Below are positions 6,934-11,829 of a stretch of 11,829 nt of DNA, piece after piece. The stretch spans positions 1-11,829 of the forward strand of contig CAXMSF010000354.1 of assembly GCA_964196055.1 (NCBI GenBank). Reading direction: 5' to 3'. The number at the start of each line of letters is the position of its first letter. Within the stretch, counting starts at the first letter, position 1. Source of the DNA: JAFDEI01 sp964196055. GTDB lineage: Bacteria; Myxococcota_A; UBA9160; SMWR01. A model generated the notes under the pieces. The model was not told where the DNA came from. It ran no database searches and worked only from the letters and a program-made list of their open reading frames with translations. The position numbers and the translations under genes are program-made.

Positions 6934-8142
6934 TCACGCCTCCGCGATCTCGAGCTGAACGCCAACGCAGGGGTCGATCGCAGTCACGAAGAGATCGACG
7001 GCTCGTCGGGTAATCGAGAGATCTTTCGCCGGCGCACCGGCGAGACCCTGGGCCAGCGGCCCACGCGGATGGAAGTTCCATTCGGTGGGCGCCAGGGTCC
7101 GGTAGCGGGCGATGCACCCGTCGCACACCTCGACCCAGTGGAACAATCGGCCGCGTGCCGTGTCGACGGATCCGAGGGCGCGCCCCGTGCTGGTCACCCG
7201 AATATCCGGCACCTCCTCGTGTGCGAGCGCGCGGATCTGCTCGCGAATGTCGCCCAGCAGGGTGGGCACTTCGAGGAATCTGGCGGCGAGTTGGGTCAAG
7301 AGGCCATAGCCGTATTTGCCATGCAGCTCCCGAACGAGCGGCGTGTTCGCGAGTCGCTCCAGCGCTCCCGTCTGTCGGACCTCACCGTGGTGATCCGGCC
7401 GACTGCAATACTCCCAGGCGTCGTCGCGAGCGATCCGATCGCTGATGTACTCGGCGTCGAAGCCATCGGCGAGTTGGATGCCAACGCCTCCGAAGCCTTC
7501 GAGTTGGTTGGAAACGACCCAGTCGAAGACCGCTGCGGTCGGACTGCTACCGCCCCGAATCCATGCGTCGAAGTCGCCGCTGCTCCGGAGAACTTCTTCG
7601 CTTCGGGCAACGCCAAAGAGATGTTCGTCGACATCTCGAATGAGGGATTCGACGGCTCCGGCCAGGGCTTTCGTATTGCGGTTCACGCGCGCGCCGCCCA
7701 GTCGATTCCACTGGGAATCGGCGAAGACTCCGCGTTGCAGTCCGGAGAGCCGCTTCCGGAAGGCCTTGAGTGCGTCTTCGTCGGCGCGACCGCCCGCACA
7801 GCGCGGCCAATCGAGAAGAATGCGCCACAGGATCTGTTCCAATGCTTCCAATGCGACGAGCAACGATCGCGCGGCGCGGCCCCCCGGCCCCGGGCCACAG
7901 TCGAACGCCGCTTCCACAGCCCGCAAGCCGGCGACACCCTGCGCGATTCCGCAAAGACGATACAGGTAGGGGAGCGTTTCCAGCGCCGACTCCACCGAAC
8001 GTCCCTCCAAGACGCGCGCCGCCTGAACCGGCCGGCCCCTGTGGATGCTGACGCGGGCGATCCGGTCCTCCATGACCTCGACACGGAGAAGCAGCGAGGC
8101 ATCCAATGCGGCCAGTGTCGGCTGCGAAGCGTCGCCTTCCAT
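6934..8142 (-). CDS. hupK: HupK/HoxV-like maturation protein, degenerate large-subunit homologue
   Basis: A 402-residue protein related to the [NiFe] large subunit but without a full metal site. In known uptake systems HupK/HoxV is thought to act as a scaffold for the Fe(CN)2CO unit together with HupF/HoxL before transfer to the real large subunit. Seen: RLCGIA at 62-67 where the large subunit has RxCGxC (Cys64 kept, second Cys replaced by Ala67); a late region HWVEVCDGCIARYRTLAPTEWN that parallels HWAVIENGKIRNYQCVVPSTWN of the hybC product; and DPCVGV at 390-395 where DPCxxC is expected (Cys392 kept, second Cys is Val395). The protein ends seven residues later with no cleavable tail. An extra CxxC (340-343) is present. 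ATG at 8142 overlaps the preceding stop (TGATG), with GAGGTG upstream. The identification rests on paralogy and position, and I am fairly confident of it. Confidence 0.85.
   Translation of the reverse strand: MEGDASQPTLAALDASLLLRVEVMEDRIARVSIHRGRPVQAARVLEGRSVESALETLPYLYRLCGIAQGVAGLRAVEAAFDCGPGPGGRAARSLLVALEALEQILWRILLDWPRCAGGRADEDALKAFRKRLSGLQRGVFADSQWNRLGGARVNRNTKALAGAVESLIRDVDEHLFGVARSEEVLRSSGDFDAWIRGGSSPTAAVFDWVVSNQLEGFGGVGIQLADGFDAEYISDRIARDDAWEYCSRPDHHGEVRQTGALERLANTPLVRELHGKYGYGLLTQLAARFLEVPTLLGDIREQIRALAHEEVPDIRVTSTGRALGSVDTARGRLFHWVEVCDGCIARYRTLAPTEWNFHPRGPLAQGLAGAPAKDLSITRRAVDLFVTAIDPCVGVQLEIAEA
6939..6943 (-). promoter_or_regulatory. Shine-Dalgarno of hypA (GGAGG)
   Basis: GGAGG is six bases before the hypA ATG and lies inside the final codons of hupK. 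Confidence 0.6.
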
Positions 8143-8408
8143 CAGTTCACCTCGCCGGAATCCCCGAACTCGGCGCCCTCGCCGTCGGCCAGCGCGAGCC
8201 ACTCCCGAAACAACGCCAGCGATTTCTGGGCCTCGGCAGCGCCGATCTTCTCGACCGCGTAGCGCCGTGCCTGGAGGATGACGTAGTCGCCCAGCTCCAC
8301 CGGGTCGGGCAACAACAGGGTGCTCACGACGAGCCGCTCTCCGAATCGCTCGACGGTGGCGGTCGAATCTCCGATCTCGACGACTCTCGACGGAATCGCG
8401 ACGCACAT
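8142..8408 (-). CDS. hupF: Second HypC-family chaperone, HupF/HoxL type
   Basis: An 88-residue protein beginning MCVAIPSRVVEI, a HypC/HybG/HupF family N-terminus with Cys2 and Pro6. It differs from the window's hypC product: the segment LGDYVILQARRYAVEKI carries Gln46 where HypC has His46 (VGDYVVVHVGYA), and the C-terminus is about eleven residues longer and acidic (DGEGAEFGDSGE). Members of this branch (HupF, HoxL) are specific to one hydrogenase and, in Rhizobium and Ralstonia, support large-subunit maturation. Position between the endopeptidase and hupK matches the hoxM-hoxL...hoxV order. Junctions on both sides are TGATG. A HybG-like role (hydrogenase-2 specific HypC) is the alternative, but the neighbouring hupK favours HupF. 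Confidence 0.87.
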   Translation of the reverse strand: MCVAIPSRVVEIGDSTATVERFGERLVVSTLLLPDPVELGDYVILQARRYAVEKIGAAEAQKSLALFREWLALADGEGAEFGDSGEVN

Positions 8409-8908
8409 CAGTCGGTCCCCGTCGCCGCCAACGGCTCGCTGGTAAGTCGCACGCCGATGGCCGCGAGTTCATCGAGAATGAAGTCGATACTCTTCGCCAT
8501 GCCCTCCCTGCCTGCGGCGCTGAGTTCTGTGCCGAGACTCAGGTCCGCCGGAACGACGCCGATGATCGTGACGTGCCCGGGTCTTTCGCCCAAGAGTTCG
8601 AGGTTGGCGAGCACCTCGGACAGGCCGAGCTGATGCGGCGATATTCGCGTCGCAAAGAAGGCCGCGATCGACTCGCCGTCGATGCGTTGCACGCTTCCCG
8701 GGCGCTCGTCGCTGCGGATGGCATCACAGACGATGAGGTGGTCCCGACCCGCAATGGCGTCGAGCAAGTCCATCCCGGAGGTACCGCCGTCCAGGGTTTC
8801 GACTCCCTCGGGCATTTGGAATCGTCGGCCCAGGGCATTCACCGCGTGCACACCGACGCCCTCGTCGCTGAGAAGCAGGTTGCCGAGTCCGAGAATCAAG
8901 ACGTTCAT
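8408..8908 (-). CDS. hybD: Hydrogenase maturation endopeptidase (HybD/HupD/HoxM family)
   Basis: A 166-residue protein of usual length for the family. It recognises nickel in the nearly finished large subunit and cuts the C-terminal extension so that the active site can close. Seen: MNVLILGLGNLLLSDEGVGVHAV with Glu16, LIVCDA with Asp62, and SPHQLGL with His92; these correspond to the nickel-contacting Glu16, Asp62 and His93 of E. coli HybD. Also seen is LDGGTSGMDLLD, which is conserved in the family. ATG at 8908 is chosen because the family begins with this beta strand; the open frame upstream crosses the intergenic gap into hybC. The Shine-Dalgarno is weak (GGGAT). Its substrate is presumably the product of the gene just upstream. 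Confidence 0.95.
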   Translation of the reverse strand: MNVLILGLGNLLLSDEGVGVHAVNALGRRFQMPEGVETLDGGTSGMDLLDAIAGRDHLIVCDAIRSDERPGSVQRIDGESIAAFFATRISPHQLGLSEVLANLELLGERPGHVTIIGVVPADLSLGTELSAAGREGMAKSIDFILDELAAIGVRLTSEPLAATGTD

Positions 8909-8943
8909 CGGGCATCCCAATCCGGTATCCGCTGACGGTCTGC

Positions 8944-8981
8944 GGGCCGCCGCTGCGCGAAGCGAACCAACGGTCCGGCCC
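8944..8981 (-). other. Possible stem-loop in the hybC-hybD gap
   Basis: This 73-nt gap (8909-8981) is the longest non-coding stretch in the minus-strand run. It contains the inverted repeat GGGCCG (8981-8976 on the minus strand) and CGGCCC (8949-8944), which can extend by three further pairs past a two-base bulge. A small internal CGC-TTC-GCG hairpin lies in the loop. The stem begins directly after the hybC TGA. There is no U-tract, so it is not a standard intrinsic terminator. A role in mRNA processing or in limiting maturation genes relative to structural genes is inference. Confidence 0.3.
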
Positions 8982-10688
8982 TCACAGCGCTTTGACCTGG
9001 ACGATCGGGCGCGCCTCGGGGTCGACCATGTGGATCGCACAGGCGAGGCACGGGTCGAAAGAGTGGACCGTTCGCAGCACTTCCAGGGGCAGCTCGGGAT
9101 CCGCCACGGGGTTGCCGATCAATGAGGCCTCGTACGGACCGAGCGCGTCGTCGTCGGCCCGCGGGCCCGCATTCCAGGTACTGGGAACGACGCACTGGTA
9201 GTTGCGGATCTTGCCGTTCTCGATGACGGCCCAGTGCGACAGCACGCCACGTGGTGCTTCGTGGACACCGAAGCCGCGAATCTCGCCCTTCGGGAAGCTG
9301 GGGCGGTTGTAGCTGTCGAAGTCGCCGCGGCCGAGGTTGTCCATGAGCAGCTGCCACTGGTTCTGCAAGGTCTCGAGCAGTACGGCGCAGCGCACCGCCC
9401 GGGCTGCGATACGCCCGATCGTGGAGTGCAGTCCCGCCAGCGGAATCGGGCTCCCGTACAGGCTGCCGGCGATGCCCAGCACCTTCTCGAGGTGTCGCTT
9501 GGTGGGCTCGTGGCCGGCGCCGTACATCGCGAGCACGTTGGCGAGCGGTCCAACCTGGGCGCGCTCGTCGTAGAAGGTGGGGGCCTTGACCCAAGAGTAT
9601 TTCCCGTCGTCCTCGAATTCCGTGTATTGCGGATTCGTCTGTCCCTCCCACGGGTGACGGGCCTGCTCGCCGCCTTCGTACTCGTACCAGGCGTGTTTGA
9701 CGCCTTCCTTGACGCCGTCGCGGAAATAATCGTCGAGGTGACTGTCGATGCGCCGGAACGAGGCGAGATCGCCGCCCTCGATGTAACCGCCGGGCAGCTC
9801 GCAGACCGCGCCCTTGGTATCGAGAGGCATGTCCGGAACGCTCAAGTAATTTGTCACTCCGGCGCCGTAACCCATCCAATCCGAATACAAAGCGCCCACC
9901 ACTGCCACGTCGGGCAACATCGCCTGGTTGACGAACTCCCCCAGCTGATCGATCTCCGACTTGATCGCGAAGAGCCGCTCGAGCGTCAGGGTGGACTGGC
10001 TCTCCAGGTTGATCGCGTTGGAGACCCCTCCAACGGCCAGATTCTGGATGTGCGGCGTCTTCGAGCCGAGGATCGACACGATCCGATTAGCGGTGCGCTG
10101 GTATTCCAACGCCTGGAGGTAATGGGCCGCCGCCAGCAAGTTGACCTCGGGCGGCAGCTTCATGGCCGGATGTCCCCAATAGCCACTGGCGAAGACTCCG
10201 AGCTGACCCGACCCGACGAAGCTCGCGAGTTTCTGCTGAACCGCACGCAGCTCGGGCACGCCGTTGCGGCTGTAGTCGGAGAGGCTGGCGGCGAGTTTCG
10301 CAGTGGCCACGGGGTCGGCCTCGAGTGCGGACACGATGTCCACCCAGTCGAGCGCCGCCAGTTGGTAGAAGTGAACGATGTGATCGTGCACCCCGTGTGC
10401 CGCGATGATCATGTTTCGGATGTACTGTGCGTTGAGCGGTATCTCCAGATCGAGTGCGTTCTCGACCGCACGCACGGAGACGATGGCGTGCACCGTGGTA
10501 CAGACTCCGCAGATCCGCTGCGTGTAGATCCAGGCATCCCGGGCATCCCTGCCCTGCAGGATCGTCTCGATCCCGCGCCACATCTGACCGGAGGACCAGG
10601 CGTTCGTCACCTTGCCGCCGTCGACCTCGCAATCGATGCGCAGGTGGCCCTCGATTCGCGTGATCGGATCGATGGTGATTCGCGTCAT
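8982..10688 (-). CDS. hybC: [NiFe] hydrogenase large subunit (HybC-like, group 1)
   Basis: A 568-residue precursor of the catalytic subunit that carries the Ni-Fe(CN)2CO site and oxidises or evolves H2. Seen: N-terminal ITIDPITRIEGHLRI; the proximal metal motif RICGVC at 58-63 (Cys60, Cys63) followed by TTVHAIVSVRAVE; and the distal motif DPCLACAIH at 545-553 (Cys547, Cys550, His553). A 15-residue tail follows His553 (MVDPEARPIVQVKAL), to be removed by the endopeptidase. Tail length and its VKxL ending match E. coli HybC. All four Ni-ligating cysteines are present, so the enzyme should be active. It starts one base after hybB (TGAGATG) with AGGAGG six bases upstream. The partner small subunit is outside the window, so the oxygen-tolerance class cannot be read here. 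Confidence 0.97.
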   Translation of the reverse strand: MTRITIDPITRIEGHLRIDCEVDGGKVTNAWSSGQMWRGIETILQGRDARDAWIYTQRICGVCTTVHAIVSVRAVENALDLEIPLNAQYIRNMIIAAHGVHDHIVHFYQLAALDWVDIVSALEADPVATAKLAASLSDYSRNGVPELRAVQQKLASFVGSGQLGVFASGYWGHPAMKLPPEVNLLAAAHYLQALEYQRTANRIVSILGSKTPHIQNLAVGGVSNAINLESQSTLTLERLFAIKSEIDQLGEFVNQAMLPDVAVVGALYSDWMGYGAGVTNYLSVPDMPLDTKGAVCELPGGYIEGGDLASFRRIDSHLDDYFRDGVKEGVKHAWYEYEGGEQARHPWEGQTNPQYTEFEDDGKYSWVKAPTFYDERAQVGPLANVLAMYGAGHEPTKRHLEKVLGIAGSLYGSPIPLAGLHSTIGRIAARAVRCAVLLETLQNQWQLLMDNLGRGDFDSYNRPSFPKGEIRGFGVHEAPRGVLSHWAVIENGKIRNYQCVVPSTWNAGPRADDDALGPYEASLIGNPVADPELPLEVLRTVHSFDPCLACAIHMVDPEARPIVQVKAL

Positions 10689-10689
10689 C

Positions 10690-11829
10690 TCAGGCCTCCT
10701 GTCCGGTTTCGCCGGCTCGCAAGCCAGAGAGCACCGGAAGCTTCTTGATGAAGATCAGATACAGCATGATTTCGACCGAGAAGATGCCGATCGTGACCAT
10801 CAGCTCACCAACCGCCGGGAAGTAGCTCCAGCCGTTCCCCGGGTCGTACGCAATCAGATAGCCGTTGATCCGGTAGAGCGCGCCGGCCGCCACCAGGGAA
10901 CCCGCCGCGAGGAACATCAGCCGTTGACTGCGCCGGGCCTGGGGCGAGGCCAGCAGCAGGGTCGCCGCCAGGAACATCACCGTCTCGATCAGGAAGAGCA
11001 GCCCATCGGTATCCCCGGCGAATATCAGCCCCGCGTGGCCGCGATGGAAGATGTCCGCGAAGCGGATCACCAGGAAGGCCGCCAACAAGGCGGCCACGAT
11101 GGGTGAGAGCCTGGCCAGAATTCGCTGCTCCGACTTCAGATGAAACGCGTTCGTCACCACCGTCGCTTCGAGCATCACGACGCCATAGCCCATGGCGATG
11201 GCGGTGATGAGGTACAAGAGCGGCAACCAGGTCGTGTGCCACAGCGGCGATAGTTGCGAGCCCAGCACCAGCAGCAGGGATCCGAGCGAGCTCTGGTGCA
11301 TGATGGGCAGCAATACGCCGAGGGCCATCAGGAGCCACATCCAGCGCCGGATGGCCTTCGCCAGCTTCGGGCGCTCGAAGCCGTCCAGGAAGGTCGGTAC
11401 GACCTCGATGCAGAGGACGATCGAATAGACGAGGATGCACAGCGCCACCTCGAACAGGACCGAATTCGGCTGCGCATACCACGGCAGCACGAGGTTGTAG
11501 GCATGCCAGTAGCGACCGAGGTCGAGCATCACCGCGGCACCGGCCAGCGTGTAGCCGAAGAGGCTCGCCATCAGCGCCGGCCGCATCAGCGGCGAATAGA
11601 CATTGCGATTGAGTATGTAGATGAGCAAAGCCATCGAGAAGCCGCCGCAGCCCAGCGCCGTGCCGACGACGACGTCCATGGCGATCCAGATGCCCCAGGG
11701 ATAGCCGCCGTTCAGATTGGTCACGGCGCCGAGACCGAAGATCATGCGTGTGACGATGAAATACGCACCGATGCAGGCGAGGACCGCCAACAGTAGGAAG
11801 GGCCCCGTCAGTATCTTGCCACCCAGCGC
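10690..11829 (-). CDS. hybB: HybB-like NrfD-family membrane subunit, N-terminus cut by window edge
   Basis: An integral membrane protein of the NrfD/HybB family that passes electrons between the HybA-like ferredoxin subunit and the quinone pool. The frame is open to the right edge: the 13 codons from 11829 to 11791 read ALGGKILTGPFLL, which lines up with PLGGKI near the N-terminus of E. coli HybB, so only a few residues are missing. A TTG at 11790 is internal, not the start. Seen over 379 residues: around nine or ten hydrophobic spans, and segments shared with HybB such as FGLGAVTNLNGGYPWGIWIA, RPALMASLFGYTL, LDLGRYW, NSVLFE, LGVLLPIMHQSSLGSLL and the late FPAVGELMVTIG. It lacks the haem-binding histidine pattern of HyaC/HupC cytochrome b subunits and belongs to a different family. 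Genes for HybO- and HybA-like partners are expected just upstream. Confidence 0.93.
   Translation of the reverse strand, partial: ALGGKILTGPFLLLAVLACIGAYFIVTRMIFGLGAVTNLNGGYPWGIWIAMDVVVGTALGCGGFSMALLIYILNRNVYSPLMRPALMASLFGYTLAGAAVMLDLGRYWHAYNLVLPWYAQPNSVLFEVALCILVYSIVLCIEVVPTFLDGFERPKLAKAIRRWMWLLMALGVLLPIMHQSSLGSLLLVLGSQLSPLWHTTWLPLLYLITAIAMGYGVVMLEATVVTNAFHLKSEQRILARLSPIVAALLAAFLVIRFADIFHRGHAGLIFAGDTDGLLFLIETVMFLAATLLLASPQARRSQRLMFLAAGSLVAAGALYRINGYLIAYDPGNGWSYFPAVGELMVTIGIFSVEIMLYLIFIKKLPVLSGLRAGETGQEA
10695..10700 (-). promoter_or_regulatory. Consensus Shine-Dalgarno of hybC (AGGAGG)
   Basis: A perfect AGGAGG lies six bases before the hybC ATG and is embedded in the last codons of hybB. 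It is the strongest ribosome site I saw in the window, fitting high expression of the structural subunit. Confidence 0.7.

Noticed and set aside
6778..8262. Plus-strand open frame of 494 codons
   Set aside because: It spans the antisense of hypA, hupK and part of hupF; the minus-strand proteins carry clear family motifs and this one none.
8142..8472. 110-codon N-terminal extension of the HupK-like gene
   Set aside because: It overlaps hupF in another frame and is Arg-rich noise; ATG at 8142 has a GAGGTG site and a TGATG junction.
8908..9040. N-terminal extension of the endopeptidase to 9040
   Set aside because: It would read through the stem-loop gap and the end of hybC; the family begins at MNVLILGLGN (8908).
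9234..10748. Plus-strand open frame of 504 codons
   Set aside because: It is opposite the hydrogenase large subunit gene; no motif or hydrophobic pattern, so a GC-driven shadow.
11788..11790. TTG at 11790 as the hybB start
   Set aside because: The frame stays open to the window edge and the upstream residues match the HybB N-terminal region, so the codon is internal Leu.

Overview
The window is high-GC bacterial DNA. It is filled almost entirely by one minus-strand run of genes for a membrane-bound [NiFe] hydrogenase and its maturation machinery. At the left edge lies the 3' end of a convergent plus-strand leucine-rich-repeat (LRR) surface protein gene. The structural genes resemble the E. 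coli hydrogenase-2 (Hyb, group 1c) type: an NrfD/HybB-family membrane subunit is followed directly by a HybC-like large subunit. The maturation genes are ordered like the uptake-hydrogenase clusters of aerobic proteobacteria (hoxM-hoxL-hoxV-hypABFCDE or hupD-hupF-hupK-hyp). A proteobacterial or 'deltaproteobacterial'-like host (Desulfobacterota, Myxococcota or a similar group) fits this mix and the sorting-like C-terminus of the LRR protein. That placement is inference; nothing here fixes the taxon.

Layout in transcription order, right to left: hybB (start lies beyond the right edge, 11829-10690), hybC large subunit (10688-8982), a 73-nt gap with a possible stem-loop, hybD-type endopeptidase (8908-8408), a second HypC-like chaperone of HupF/HoxL type (8408-8142), HupK/HoxV-like degenerate large subunit (8142-6934), hypA (6932-6591), hypB (6591-5761), a small monohaem cytochrome c (5764-5366), hypF (5346-3064), hypC (3073-2840), hypD (2843-1701) and hypE (1701-649). 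Most junctions are TGATG, TGAGATG, ATGA or GTGA overlaps or near-overlaps, so this is a tightly coupled polycistron. Its promoter, the small subunit and the ferredoxin-like subunit (hybO/hybA equivalents) should lie just past the right edge.

How the parts work together: HypF and HypE make the cyanide ligands from carbamoyl phosphate. HypC and HypD assemble the Fe(CN)2CO unit, and the HupF/HupK pair probably acts as a second scaffold or carrier. HypA and HypB insert nickel. The HybD-type protease then removes a 15-residue tail from the large subunit after His553. The finished enzyme passes electrons from H2 through the HybA-like subunit and HybB to quinone.

The least expected item is the cytochrome c between hypB and hypF. 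It has a CXXCH haem site, but its only methionine is the start residue, and Lys109 sits where the axial Met normally lies. The pairing of Hyb-type structural subunits with a HupF/HupK module, without HybE or the HupGHIJ accessory genes in this stretch, also deserves attention. The other genes look complete and conventional.
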